Below, piece after piece: positions 42,560-52,023 of a DNA stretch of 64,000 bases. The position numbers and the translations under genes are program-made. The notes under the pieces are model-generated. The model was not told where the DNA came from. It made no database searches and saw only the letters and a program-made list of their open reading frames with translations. Each line of letters begins with the position of its first letter. Position 1 is the stretch's first letter. Source of the stretch: Acidobacteriaceae bacterium (GTDB lineage: Bacteria > Acidobacteriota > Terriglobia > Terriglobales > Acidobacteriaceae); NCBI GenBank assembly GCA_003138515.1, contig PLGG01000046.1, positions 78,315 through 142,314 of the forward strand, read 5' to 3'.

Positions 42560-45535
42560 TCACAGCACCCGCGCCAGCCACTTCCCTGTGTGCGACAGCA
42601 GATTCGCCGCAATCTTCTCCGGCGGTCCCTCCGCCACAATGCGCCCGCCGCCTTCTCCGCCCTCCGGTCCCAGATCGATCACCCAATCCGCGCTCTTGAT
42701 CACGTCCAGGTTGTGTTCGATCACGATCAGCGACCCTCCGCCGTCGATCAGTTTGCGAAACGCCGTCAGCAGCTTTGACACATCGTCAAAGTGCAGCCCG
42801 GTCGTCGGCTCATCCAGAATGTACAGCACGCGGCTGGCCTGCGAGGGCTTCGCCGTCGCATTCACCGCGCGCACCGCGGACAGATGCGCCGCCAGCTTCA
42901 CGCGTTGCGCCTCGCCGCCTGAGAGCGTTGTCGCCGACTGCCCCAACCGCAAATAACCCAGCCCAATCTCATCCAGCACCGCCAGCTTTTCCAGTAGCCT
43001 AGTCTGCCCGGCGAAGAAGCGCAGCGCCTCCTTCACCGTCATCTGCAGCACGTCGTGAATATTTTTGCCCTTGTAGTGCACGCCGAGAATCTTCGCCTGG
43101 TAGCGAGTAGCGTTGCAGTCCTCGCAGGGCAGCTCCACGTCGGCCAGAAACTGCATCTCCACCGTCACCGTGCCGTCGCCTTCGCAGGTGTTGCAGCGCC
43201 CGCCCGGCACGTTGAACGAAAAATGTCCCGGTGTGAGCGAAAGCCGCTTGGCCTCCGGTTGCGCGGCAAACAGCTCGCGCACCAGGTCGAATCCCTTGAT
43301 GTACGTAATTGGATTCGATCGAGGAGTTCGCCCGATCGGCGTTTGGTCCACCAGCACCACGTCGTTCAATCGCTCCACGCCGCTCAACGAACTGAACACT
43401 CCCGAAGGATCGCTGCCATCGCTCTGTCCCAGCGCGCGCGCGACCGCGCGATACAACACCTGGTGCACCAGCGTCGATTTGCCCGAGCCGGAAACCCCCG
43501 TCACCGCGACCAGCATTCCCAGCGGAATCTCCACATCCAGCCCATGCAGATTGTTTGCACGCGCCCCGCGCAACACCAGCTTCTCGCGTCCCGGCGCGCG
43601 CCTCCGCGTAGGCACGGGAATCGAAATCTTCCCGCTCAAATAGCGCCCCGTCAGCGACGCCGGATTCGCCTCGATCTCCGCCAACACGCCTTCCGCCAGC
43701 AATCTACCGCCGAACTCGCCCGCGCCCGGCCCCAGGTCGAGCAGATGATCCGCCGCGCGCAGAATGTCGGCGTCATGCTCCACCACCAAAATCGTGTTTC
43801 CCAGGTCGCGCAGCTCTTCGAGAATATGAATCAATCGCGCCGTGTCGCGCGTATGCAGCCCGATCGACGGCTCGTCCAGCACATACAACGCTCCCACCAG
43901 CCGCGATCCCAGCGAAGTCGCCAGCTGAATCCGCTGCGCCTCGCCGCCGCTCAAAGTCGACGCCAACCGGTCGAGCGTCAGATATTCGAGTCCCACGGCA
44001 ACCAGAAAGCTCAGCCGCTGCCGCACCTCGATCAGAATCGGCCCCGCAATCTCCTCTTGCATCGGCGAGAGCTTCAGCTCGTCGAAGAACTCCTGCGCCT
44101 GCGCGATCGTCAACGCCGTCGCCTGGCAAATGTTCTTCCCCGCAATCCGTACCGCCCGCGCTTCCGCCCTCAACCTCTGCCCACGGCAATCCGGGCACTC
44201 TGCATACCCGCGATACTTGCTCAGCATCACCCGCACGTGCAGCTTGTACTTTTTGCGCTCAAGTTGCGCAAAGAACCCCATCACGCCCGCGAACCCGTCC
44301 TTGTCCGCCGCTGCGGGCTTGCCACGCAGCACGGTATCGCGCGCCGCTTCGGTCATTTCGCGCCAAGGCACATCCAGCGGCACACCCAACTCCGCCGCTC
44401 GCTTGCGCAGCTCGCCAAACCACGGCCGGTACTTTGGCCGGTTCCACGGATCGATTGCGCCGCCCGCAAGCGTCAGCCCCTGGTCGGGAATCACCAGGCC
44501 CAGATCGTAATCCACGGTGTTGCCGAATCCCTGGCACCGCGGGCACGCCCCAAACGGATTGTTGAAACTGAAAAGCCGCGGCTCCGGCTCGCGTCCCGGC
44601 CGATGGCAGTTCGTGCATTCGTACGCCCCGGAAAACCGCAGCTGTCTGCGCTCCGCCTTCTCATCATGTGGATTCGGAGTCCCCACGGACAGGCCTTCGT
44701 CCGTGGTGCGACGCGGTGCCTCCTCGAAGATCACCTCGCCCGCTTCGCGATACGCTGTCTCCACGGCGTCCACAATCCGCGGACGATTCTCAGCACTGAC
44801 GACAATTCTGTCCAAAAGCACGAACACCGGAGCTGAAAGGTCCAGATCGATCAGCGACTCCGGTGTCGAGAACTCGAAAAGCCTTCCCTGCTGCCACAGG
44901 CGGTTGAACCCGCTTGCGCGCAGCTCCGCCAACCGCGCCTTCACCGTCTCCGCATGAAGTGCCTCGCCCGCCTTTGCTGCTCCTTTCGATTTCGCCGCAC
45001 TTTTCGGCGCATGTCCTGCAGCTTTCCCTGCCTTCGCTTCCGTCAACGTCTCCGCCCCCGCCGCGCTCATCGCGGGGAACAGCACATTCAGCCGCGTTCC
45101 CTCGCCCAGCGCCAGTACAGCCTCGGCCGCCTCATCCACCGAGTTGCGCTTCACCAGCCCGTCGCAATAAATGCAGTGCACCTCCCCGCACCGCGCATAC
45201 AGCAGCCGCAGGTAGTCGTAGATCTCCGTAGCTGTCGCTACCGTCGACCGCGGATTCCGCGTCGTGTTTTTCTGCTTGATGGCGATGGCCGGCGCCATTC
45301 CGTCGATCTCGTCCGCGTCCGGCTTCTCAATCCGCTCCAGAAACTGCCGCGCGTACGCCGAAAGCGACTCCACATACCGCCGCTGCCCCTCGGCATAGAT
45401 GGTGTCGAAGGCCAGCGAGCTCTTGCCCGAGCCCGACACGCCGCTGATCACCGTCAGCTTCCCGTGGGGTATCTCGCAAGAGAGATTTTTCAGGTTGTGT
45501 GTCCGCGCGCCGCGGATAATGATGGCATCGTTCAA
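42560..45535 (-). CDS. uvrA: Excinuclease ABC subunit A
   Basis: A 991-residue nucleotide-excision-repair ATPase that finds bulky DNA damage and loads UvrB. Both ABC modules are complete: Walker A GVSGSGKSSL near residue 30 and GVSGSGKSTL in the second half, and signatures LSGGEAQRIQLATSL and LSGGEAQRVKLAAHL. Zinc-binding pairs are seen in ECTNCHRPG with ACPRCQGFG, in CPDCRGQRL and in CNTCEGDG with PCEDCNATR. It is about 40-50 residues longer than common UvrA because of an Ala/Lys-rich insert (KAAGHAPKSAAKSKGAAKAG) near residue 185, in the UvrB-binding region. Confidence 0.96.
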   Translation of the reverse strand: MNDAIIIRGARTHNLKNLSCEIPHGKLTVISGVSGSGKSSLAFDTIYAEGQRRYVESLSAYARQFLERIEKPDADEIDGMAPAIAIKQKNTTRNPRSTVATATEIYDYLRLLYARCGEVHCIYCDGLVKRNSVDEAAEAVLALGEGTRLNVLFPAMSAAGAETLTEAKAGKAAGHAPKSAAKSKGAAKAGEALHAETVKARLAELRASGFNRLWQQGRLFEFSTPESLIDLDLSAPVFVLLDRIVVSAENRPRIVDAVETAYREAGEVIFEEAPRRTTDEGLSVGTPNPHDEKAERRQLRFSGAYECTNCHRPGREPEPRLFSFNNPFGACPRCQGFGNTVDYDLGLVIPDQGLTLAGGAIDPWNRPKYRPWFGELRKRAAELGVPLDVPWREMTEAARDTVLRGKPAAADKDGFAGVMGFFAQLERKKYKLHVRVMLSKYRGYAECPDCRGQRLRAEARAVRIAGKNICQATALTIAQAQEFFDELKLSPMQEEIAGPILIEVRQRLSFLVAVGLEYLTLDRLASTLSGGEAQRIQLATSLGSRLVGALYVLDEPSIGLHTRDTARLIHILEELRDLGNTILVVEHDADILRAADHLLDLGPGAGEFGGRLLAEGVLAEIEANPASLTGRYLSGKISIPVPTRRRAPGREKLVLRGARANNLHGLDVEIPLGMLVAVTGVSGSGKSTLVHQVLYRAVARALGQSDGSDPSGVFSSLSGVERLNDVVLVDQTPIGRTPRSNPITYIKGFDLVRELFAAQPEAKRLSLTPGHFSFNVPGGRCNTCEGDGTVTVEMQFLADVELPCEDCNATRYQAKILGVHYKGKNIHDVLQMTVKEALRFFAGQTRLLEKLAVLDEIGLGYLRLGQSATTLSGGEAQRVKLAAHLSAVRAVNATAKPSQASRVLYILDEPTTGLHFDDVSKLLTAFRKLIDGGGSLIVIEHNLDVIKSADWVIDLGPEGGEGGGRIVAEGPPEKIAANLLSHTGKWLARVL

Positions 45536-45717
45536 AGGGAAGGCACCGCAAACTATCTTCCGGCCGCGCCACAGTGCTCTCTGCGAGCCTTGGGACGCAA
45601 CCGTGCATTTTTATTATAAATTGCGCGGCAACTTTCCCTGGGAATGAAGATGGGCCGATAGCCGAACGCCTGCAACTGCAAATAAGTGCAGCGCCCGATC
45701 GGTCCGTTGCAAATAAT

Positions 45718-45912
45718 TTACGCCGCCAGGGCGGGTCTTCCTGCGTATTCCATCGATTCGTCCTCTACCTCGCGGTCAAGAACATTGGCGAGTGCCAGCA
45801 GGATCGGCGATGCGCACACTGGGCAATGCTCCGCGCAGTTGCCAATGCAGTTGCAGTCAGGACACAGGTAAGCAGACGACAAGGGGATATGCTGCATGGC
45901 GATGAATTTCAT
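45718..45912 (-). CDS. Cys-rich mini-protein (paralog 1)
   Basis: A 64-residue protein from ATG 45912, which has GAGGTG a few bases upstream. It contains AYLCPDCNCIGNCAEHCPVC, two CxxC knuckles that would bind one metal ion, then a helix LLALANVLDREVEDES. It is clearly paralogous to the next gene (HIPLSSAYLC versus HIPLNSAYLC; CASPILLALANVLDR versus CASGALMGLACVFDR). The family is unknown to me; a role as a small zinc protein or adaptor is a guess. Confidence 0.7.
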   Translation of the reverse strand: MKFIAMQHIPLSSAYLCPDCNCIGNCAEHCPVCASPILLALANVLDREVEDESMEYAGRPALAA

Positions 45913-46173
45913 AGGTTCACCTCGAGCAGATTGATCGTCGGCAAGGGCGCGCACAATCGAAACGTCATATTCCTCCGCACACCCCTGCATTTCAAATAGA
46001 TGCTGGGCAATAGCTCTAAGTTGCATTCACAACGAATCGCGGATATGAGTCCCTGGTTGATCTCCGCCGCTATCCGCTGCTCTTGCATGGTTATGCAAGC
46101 AGGATCAAGCGTCCCAGCGCCGCCCGCGCCCATACAGTTGCCCGAATCCCCTTACGATCCGGCTCTCATCGTC

Positions 46174-46389
46174 TCAGTCCATCATCCATAGCTGTCGAGT
46201 AGCCAGTGCTGGAATCATCGCGAGAATCGACTCCCTGTTCCATTCCTTGCGGTCAAACACACACGCCAGTCCCATCAGAGCTCCCGACGCGCACGCCGGG
46301 CATCGCATCGCGCTGTTGCCGACTGCGTCGCAGTCCTGGCAAAGATAAGCCGAGTTGAGCGGGATATGGTTCATCACTTCGATAGTCAT
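46174..46389 (-). CDS. Cys-rich mini-protein (paralog 2)
   Basis: A 71-residue paralog of the protein encoded about 260 bases downstream on the same strand. Shared elements are NHIPLNSAYLCQDCDAVGN, RCPACAS and the helix LMGLACVFDRKEW. The four Cys of the two CxxC pairs are kept, while the extra Cys of paralog 1 are replaced. No good ribosome site is visible before ATG 46389. About 260 bases between the pair hold no recognised feature. Confidence 0.65.
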   Translation of the reverse strand: MTIEVMNHIPLNSAYLCQDCDAVGNSAMRCPACASGALMGLACVFDRKEWNRESILAMIPALATRQLWMMD

Positions 46390-46467
46390 AGAATTGGCCC
46401 GATCTTTCTGGCATGTGCTGGTTCCTTCCTGCCCCTGGTTCCGGACCGAAAAGTCCCGCGATGCCGG

Positions 46468-46632
46468 TTAATTTGTAAATATCGTGTGTTCCTCGTCGTA
46501 CTTTTGTTCCGTCGTTGTGCTTTTCCTCGCGGCTTTCTCGGCCACGCGCTCTATCTTCTTGTCCGCCGATTCCTCCGCAACTGTCTCGTCTTCCAACTTC
46601 GCGGCATCCGGGTTTTCAAATTGCTTGGGCAT
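46468..46632 (-). CDS. Small charged protein of unknown function
   Basis: A 54-residue hydrophilic protein starting at ATG 46632, with AAGGAGA upstream at good distance. It is rich in Glu, Lys, Ala and Thr (KLEDETVAEESADKKIERVA, AEKAARKSTTTEQK) with no Cys and no membrane segment, so it is probably largely helical or disordered. The strong ribosome site is the main support. Function unknown. Confidence 0.6.
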   Translation of the reverse strand: MPKQFENPDAAKLEDETVAEESADKKIERVAEKAARKSTTTEQKYDEEHTIFTN

Positions 46633-46795
46633 GGTACATCTCCTTGCCTGACTTTGAACCTTCTTGCGCGTGCTGGTCTGTTCACTTTTGCTCGCTCGCA
46701 CGATTCGTGGCCGATTCCCCCCTCCCACCCCGTGCGTCGGTCACTCAGCCGTTTTGGTCAGGCTTCGCCCGCTAAACTGGTCTTTGAGGGATTTC

Positions 46796-48142
46796 GTGTT
46801 CCGTTTCGCTCTTTTCGCCCTGCTCGCGGCTCTTGTTCTCCGCTCAACGCCAGCCCCCGCCCAGAGCCCTTCGTCTTCCACCGGCTCCACGCCTCCGCCA
46901 GCGAGCTCAACCCCTGCGTCCGCCGATGGAGCCTCAGCCCCGACTCCGCAGCCCATCCCTGCCGAATTAACCGCCGCTGAGGCAGCAATCGCCGCATCCG
47001 ACTGGAAGACCGCCGAAGCCAAACTCGACCCCTGGCTCGCCGTCCACCCTACCGACGCGCGCTCTCTCTTCGACGCCGGCTACGTTGCCGACGCGCAGAA
47101 TCGTTTCGACGAAGCTGCAGCACTCTACCGCCGCGCCATCTCCGCCAACCCCAATTCGTTCGAGGCTCACATCTCTCTCGGCCTGCTCCTCGCCCGCCAG
47201 AACAAGCTCTCCGATGCCCGTCCTGAACTCGTCATTGCCACCACTCTCGATCCCGGCGTGGCCGATCCTGTGCTCAAGGCTCGCGCCTGGCGCGCACTGG
47301 CGCGCATCGATCGCGACTCCGATCCCGCCGCGGCCTCCAACGACCTGCTCGAAGCTCTCAAGCTCACGCCGGAAACGCCCTCTGACACGCTCCTCGCTGC
47401 AGAGCTCGCCGAAAGAACCGGTCGGCTCGACGCCGCCGCAGCCGCCTATCGCCGCGTCCTCGATCAAGAGCCCGATTCCGCTCCTGCCAGCGCCGGCCTG
47501 GCCCATCTGCTCATCCTGCGCAAGGACTATCCCGGGGCCGAGACCCTCCTCCGCGCCGCCCTCGCCAAAGATCCCGACAACCCGACACTCACCGCGCAGC
47601 TCGCCACCGTGCTTGCCGATCAGGACAAGGCCGAGGCTCTTCCGCTTCTCCAAAAACTCCACGCCTCCCACCCCGATGACCCCGCCATCACGCAGATGTT
47701 AGCCGCGATCCTCGCCGATGCGGCCGACTACGCAGGCTCCGACCAGCTCTTCCTCCATCTCCTCGCCGCTGCCCCCAACGATCCATATCTGCTCGTCGCC
47801 CACGCCCAGAACCTCGTCCACGAGGCCCAACTCGATCAAGCCTACGCAGTCTTCAGCAAGGCCACTCAACTCGACTCCGCCAACGTCGACGGCTGGACCG
47901 GCCTGGCTTTTACCGCCTCCAAAACCGGCCATCCCGACGTCACCCTCCACGCGCTGGCCATGCGCTCCCGCTACCTGCCGGAGAACGCCTCAACCCTCTT
48001 TCTTTGGGCTACCGCCTACGACTCTCTCCACCAGAAGACCCAGGCCGTCGCATACTATCACCGCTTCCTGGATGCCTCCGCGGGCAAGTATCCCAACCAG
48101 GAGTGGCAGGCCCGCCAGCGGCTTCAAATCCTCGAAAAATAG
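46796..48142 (+). CDS. Exported TPR-repeat protein
   Basis: A 448-residue protein with a signal sequence (FRFALFALLAALVLRSTPAPAQ) and a Pro/Ser/Ala-rich linker. At least eight tetratricopeptide-like repeats follow from about residue 75 (LFDAGYVADAQNRFDEAAALYRRAI is interrupted here as LFDAGYVADAQNRF then DEAAALYRRAI; later LAHLLILRKDYPGAETLL and AQNLVHEAQLDQAYAVF). GTG 46796 is used because GAGGG lies five bases upstream and it places the signal peptide first. It is probably a periplasmic scaffold or outer-membrane-assembly adaptor. No partner is indicated. Confidence 0.82.
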   Translation: MFRFALFALLAALVLRSTPAPAQSPSSSTGSTPPPASSTPASADGASAPTPQPIPAELTAAEAAIAASDWKTAEAKLDPWLAVHPTDARSLFDAGYVADAQNRFDEAAALYRRAISANPNSFEAHISLGLLLARQNKLSDARPELVIATTLDPGVADPVLKARAWRALARIDRDSDPAAASNDLLEALKLTPETPSDTLLAAELAERTGRLDAAAAAYRRVLDQEPDSAPASAGLAHLLILRKDYPGAETLLRAALAKDPDNPTLTAQLATVLADQDKAEALPLLQKLHASHPDDPAITQMLAAILADAADYAGSDQLFLHLLAAAPNDPYLLVAHAQNLVHEAQLDQAYAVFSKATQLDSANVDGWTGLAFTASKTGHPDVTLHALAMRSRYLPENASTLFLWATAYDSLHQKTQAVAYYHRFLDASAGKYPNQEWQARQRLQILEK

Positions 48143-48320
48143 CCCTCATCCCCTTCCCGACCCCTCCCTGGACGCACCCTCGTTTCCCGGAATTCGTTCT
48201 TTCTTGGTGCCTGCGTTATTCGCCACATCAAAATCTCGCATCTTATTCCTTGCGGTTCGCTGCAAAATGCGGCTACTATAGTCACAATTCGGGGCAGAAC
48301 CGCGTCAGAGGTGTTCCCCT

Positions 48321-48782
48321 ATGCGGACTGTGGTTCCCATCGCCGTGTTCCTCACCCTCAGCTTGAACGTTGGCTTTATTCACGCTGCCGCCTCTGACAG
48401 CTCCCTTCCCGATCAGCAGATACTTGATGCGCTCGAGGTCCGGGCCAACCAGGCCCAGCCGCGCGAACAATGCTTCCTCTATGCCCAGCTCGTGCAACAG
48501 ATGACAGAGATGAGCATCCGCCAGTACCAGGCCGGCAACGTGTCCAGGGCCTCCGGCTTGCTCCAGCAGATTCAGCGGATCGCGAAGAAGATCCACCTCA
48601 ACGTTTCCGATAACGACAAGCGCCTCAAGCACGCTGAGCTCATGCTCAGCCAGACCGCCTTCCGCCTGAGTGAAATGCTTCAAGCCAGCAGCGTCGACGA
48701 TCGCCCTCTGGTCGAGCAAACTCTCGCCCAGGTCACCGACGCAAAGAACGCAGCTTTATTAGAGGTCTTCCGCGGTAAATAG
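48321..48782 (+). CDS. Exported helical protein of unknown function
   Basis: A 153-residue protein with a signal peptide (MRTVVPIAVFLTLSLNVGF, cleavage near IHAAA). The mature part is almost entirely helical (LDALEVRANQAQPREQCFLY, SGLLQQIQRIAKKIHLNVSD, RLKHAELMLSQTAFRLSEML) and has one Cys. It lies downstream of the TPR gene on the same strand. I do not recognise the family. Confidence 0.7.
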   Translation: MRTVVPIAVFLTLSLNVGFIHAAASDSSLPDQQILDALEVRANQAQPREQCFLYAQLVQQMTEMSIRQYQAGNVSRASGLLQQIQRIAKKIHLNVSDNDKRLKHAELMLSQTAFRLSEMLQASSVDDRPLVEQTLAQVTDAKNAALLEVFRGK

Positions 48783-48889
48783 TTCGCCTGTCCTGTCGCG
48801 CATCGGCTCATCCCTCTAACCTGGCCTTCCCCTGCGCGTCTCATGCAAATGAGCCATGGCAGCAGCTCCGCGTCTAGATGCCCTAAACC

Positions 48890-49035
48890 ACTGTTCACGA
48901 TCCACAATTCACGACCCACGGCCCGCCGCTCCCTGCTCACTTCTTCACTTCTTCACCTTTTCACTCCTTCGGTTCTTCACTTTTCACTTCCTCAACTTTT
49001 CACATGTTCACAGTTCACGACTCCCGATCCACGCC
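48890..49035. repeat. Low-complexity TTCAC-rich repeat region
   Basis: Many imperfect copies of TTCAC(T/G)(T/A) occur in 145 bases (TTCACGATCCACAATTCACG, then ACTTCTTCACTTCTTCACC and similar). It lies between two exported-protein genes and does not code for anything I can support. Confidence 0.6.
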
Positions 49036-49078
49036 CCATGGTCCTATGCTTGAATAATCTCATCGGAGTCCTTCCGCC

Positions 49079-49606
49079 ATGCGCACCTTCGCCGCCATCT
49101 TTTTCTCGTTGCTTATCGCCGCGCCGCTCGCCGCACAAAAGGATAAGCGCGAGCCGCTGACTGAGGCCCAGCAGGATCAGATCGCCGAACTCGGCGACAC
49201 TCCCATCGCCCGCGTCGGCCTTTACGTCAAATTCCTCGACGACCACTCCGACACCATCAAGGGACTCACAACCCGCGCGCGTACTATCGCGCGCATCCAG
49301 CGCCTCAATGGCGAGCTGAAAGACTTCGCCGCCCTCATCGACGAGCTCGACGACAACCTCGACGTGTACTCCGAGCGCAAGGCCGACATCCGCAAGTCGC
49401 TCAAGGAGCTCAACGAAGGAATTGCGCGATGGCAATCGGTCCTGCACGGCCTGCCCAGCGAGCCCGGCTTCGAGCTTTCGCTCAAAGAGGCGTTCGACAG
49501 CATCCGCGATCTCTCCGACTCTGCAAAGCAAATCACCGCCGACCAGGAGGCCTACTTCAAAGCCCACCCCGACGAGAAGAATCAGGACCGCTACGAACCG
49601 AAATAA
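49079..49606 (+). CDS. Exported protein of unknown function
   Basis: A 175-residue protein with a signal peptide (MRTFAAIFFSLLIAAPLAAQ). The mature part is charged and helical, with heptad-like spacing in ARIQRLNGELKDFAALIDEL and KADIRKSLKELNEGIARWQ, and ends in a Lys/Glu-rich tail. No Cys. It is probably a periplasmic helical protein. Family not recognised. Confidence 0.7.
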   Translation: MRTFAAIFFSLLIAAPLAAQKDKREPLTEAQQDQIAELGDTPIARVGLYVKFLDDHSDTIKGLTTRARTIARIQRLNGELKDFAALIDELDDNLDVYSERKADIRKSLKELNEGIARWQSVLHGLPSEPGFELSLKEAFDSIRDLSDSAKQITADQEAYFKAHPDEKNQDRYEPK

Positions 49607-49660
49607 TGCATGAGCTAGGAGCTAGAAGCTAGGAGATGCTTTCTGCTACCCTCCGATTTG

Positions 49661-50359
49661 GTGGCCCTCGACCCTATCTCAGACCCTATCTCCATTTTCG
49701 AACTCGAGTACCGCGCCCTCCGTCCGCGCGCGCCCATGCCGCCCATTCACGTGCGCTTCCGGCGCTTCACTTCGCTCAACACCACCATTCGCCTTCGCCA
49801 GGGCCAAATCCACGCCAGCCTCTCCGATCTTCTCGAAGGCGCGCCTGAATCCGTCCTCCACGCCATCGCCCACATTCTCCTGGCCAAACTCTACCGCAGG
49901 CCCATCGACCGGGCGCACAATCTGCGCTACAAGCGTTTCGCATCTTCAGCCGCCGTCACGCGCCAAACCGAGCTCGTCCGCACGGCTCGCGGCAGCAAGC
50001 GCTACTTTGGCCCCGAGGGCCGCTACTTCAATCTTGAAGAGGTTTTTGACTCGCTGAACACACGCTTCTTCGGCGGGCTGCTCGGCCGCCCCGACCTCAC
50101 CTGGAGCGAGCATCACGCCAAGCGTTCTCTCGGCCACTACGACGCCGCCCACAACACCATCGTGGTCAGCCGCGTCTTCGACCGCCCCTCCAGCCCTCGC
50201 TACGCCATCGAGTACCTGCTCTACCACGAGATGCTCCACCTCAAGCACCCCGTCAGGACCCGTGGCCTGCGCCGCTGCGTTCACCCTCCTGAATTCAAAG
50301 CCGACGAATCCCGCTTCCCCCAACTCGCCGAGGCCCTCGCCTTCATTAAGCGCCTCTAG
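49661..50359 (+). CDS. SprT-like zinc metalloprotease
   Basis: A protein of about 232 residues. The catalytic motif is YHEMLHLKHP (HExxH) near residue 190, preceded by TWSEHHAKRSLGHYDAAHNT and IVVSRVFD, the order found in SprT-like and related YgjP-type metallopeptidases. The third ligand may be H in CVHPPEFKADESRFP. The N-terminal half contains RRFTSLNTTIRLRQGQIHA, typical of acidobacterial members. The start is GTG 49661 or TTG 49658. A role in protein quality control or DNA-protein crosslink repair is possible but unproven. Confidence 0.78.
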   Translation: MALDPISDPISIFELEYRALRPRAPMPPIHVRFRRFTSLNTTIRLRQGQIHASLSDLLEGAPESVLHAIAHILLAKLYRRPIDRAHNLRYKRFASSAAVTRQTELVRTARGSKRYFGPEGRYFNLEEVFDSLNTRFFGGLLGRPDLTWSEHHAKRSLGHYDAAHNTIVVSRVFDRPSSPRYAIEYLLYHEMLHLKHPVRTRGLRRCVHPPEFKADESRFPQLAEALAFIKRL

Positions 50360-50482
50360 CAAAGAACGGCAAGCAGCCAGTCAATGACTCGCGCTCTGCT
50401 TCCTTCTCCAAGGACGACATACTCCCTAGCCTCGGGGCCGCTTGGCCGCCCTGGAGCAGCCGTGCTATGCTGACGCTTTCCC

Positions 50483-51073
50483 GTGCAAATCTCAGTCATT
50501 CTTGCGCATCCTGACCGGCGCAGTTTCAACCATGCAATCGCCCATGCTGCTTGCCGCAGACTTGAGCGCAGCGGGCATGGCGTTTGGTTCCACGACCTTT
50601 ACCGGGAGGGATTCGACCCGCTGCTGCCTGCCTCCGAGTTGGACACGAACGCGGCCCCGGGCGTTGATTTGGCTCCTTTCTGTGAGGAATTGCAACGCTC
50701 GGATGGATTGGTCATTGTTCATCCCAACTGGTGGGGCCAGCCGCCAGCAGCGATGAAGGGATGGATCGATCGGGTCTTCCGTCCCGGCGTGGCCTACCGA
50801 TTCCTGGAAGGCGACAGCGGCGAAGGAGTGCCGGTCGGCCTGTTGAGGGCAGAAACGGCAATTGTATTTAATACGTCCAATACTCCGCCGGAGCGCGAGA
50901 TGCAACTGTTCGGGAACCCGCTCGAAAGACTCTGGAAGAAATGCATTCTGGAGTTCTGCGGCGTGAAGAATGTGGTTCGGGAGACCTTTAGCGTTATCGT
51001 CACAAGCTCGCCAGAGCAGCGCGTTGCGTGGTTGAGGCGGGTGGAAGAGATCGTTGAAGCGAACTTCCGGTGA
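50483..51073 (+). CDS. Flavodoxin-fold NAD(P)H oxidoreductase
   Basis: A 196-residue quinone reductase-like flavoprotein of the KefF/MdaB group. ISVILAHPDRRSFNHAIAHA is the flavin phosphate-binding start, HPNWWGQPPAAMKGWIDRVF lies near residue 85-100, and a C-terminal helix follows FCGVKNV. It starts at GTG 50483. It would transfer two electrons from NAD(P)H to quinones or similar acceptors in the cytoplasm. Confidence 0.85.
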   Translation: MQISVILAHPDRRSFNHAIAHAACRRLERSGHGVWFHDLYREGFDPLLPASELDTNAAPGVDLAPFCEELQRSDGLVIVHPNWWGQPPAAMKGWIDRVFRPGVAYRFLEGDSGEGVPVGLLRAETAIVFNTSNTPPEREMQLFGNPLERLWKKCILEFCGVKNVVRETFSVIVTSSPEQRVAWLRRVEEIVEANFR

Positions 51074-51096
51074 GAAAAGACGCTCAGTGAACGGCC

Positions 51097-52023
51097 TCAC
51101 CTGCGTGGCAATTCCATCGCCCCCGTCAAACTCGCCACCTTCTCCACATCGTGGCTCTTGCACCACGATTCCAGCCCCTTCGCCAGCCGCTCCGTCGCGC
51201 GCGGATCGGCGTAACTCGCCGTTCCCACCTGCACCGCCGTCGCCCCGGCCAGCATGAACTCCACCGCGTCTTCCGCCGTGACGATCCCGCCGATCCCCAG
51301 AATTGGAATGTTCACCGCCCGCGCCACGCCGTACACCATGCGCAACGCAATCGGCTTGATCGCCGGCCCCGACAGTCCTCCCGACACATTGCTGAGCCGC
51401 GGCCGCCGCGTCTCCGCATCGATGGACATTGCCAGAAACGTATTCACCAGGCTCACTGCGTCCGCGCCCGCTTCCGCCGCCACTCGCGCCATGTGTCCGA
51501 TGGATGTCACATTCGGCGAGAGCTTCACAATGAGCGGATGAATGGCCACTCTCTTCGTCCGCTCCACCAGCTCTTCCAGCGAATACGGATCGGTCCCGAA
51601 TGCCATTCCGCCCGCTTGCACGTTCGGGCACGATGCGTTCAATTCGTATGCCGAAATCCCCTCCGCGTCGTTTAGCCGGTCGATCACCCCGACGTACTCG
51701 TTCGTCGTGTGCCCGAACACGTTCACGATCACCTTGCACTTCGGGTGACGGCTCATCGGCGGCAGCTTCCGCTCGAGGAAATCTTCCACGCCCAAATTCT
51801 GCAGGCCAATCGCATTCAGCATCCCCGCCGCCGTTTGCACAATGCGTGGCGGCGCGTGGCCCGCCATCGGCTCCAGCGAGATCCCCTTGGTCACGATCGC
51901 GCCCAGCTTCTCCAGCGAGACAATCTCTTCAAACTCAATCCCATATCCAAAGGTCCCGCTGGCGGCGATGACCGGGTTCGTCAGCTCCAGTCCGGCAAAC
52001 GAGACTTTCATGTCGGGCTTCAC
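51097..52023 (-). CDS. pyrD: Dihydroorotate dehydrogenase, class 1B-like
   Basis: A 308-residue FMN enzyme of pyrimidine synthesis. NPVIAASGTFGYGIEF, the Lys in VTKGISLEPM, the catalytic Cys in ELNASCPNVQ, VKLSPNVT, LVNTFLAM and GGLSGPAIKPIALR identify class 1B. Class 1B enzymes normally work with an Fe-S/FAD subunit (PyrK), which is not present next to it. It is convergent with the flavodoxin-fold gene. Confidence 0.93.
   Translation of the reverse strand: MKPDMKVSFAGLELTNPVIAASGTFGYGIEFEEIVSLEKLGAIVTKGISLEPMAGHAPPRIVQTAAGMLNAIGLQNLGVEDFLERKLPPMSRHPKCKVIVNVFGHTTNEYVGVIDRLNDAEGISAYELNASCPNVQAGGMAFGTDPYSLEELVERTKRVAIHPLIVKLSPNVTSIGHMARVAAEAGADAVSLVNTFLAMSIDAETRRPRLSNVSGGLSGPAIKPIALRMVYGVARAVNIPILGIGGIVTAEDAVEFMLAGATAVQVGTASYADPRATERLAKGLESWCKSHDVEKVASLTGAMELPRR

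Noticed and set aside
43055..44836. A 593-codon plus-strand frame opposite uvrA.
   Set aside because: Antisense shadow of uvrA with Arg/Gln/His-rich composition and no domain.
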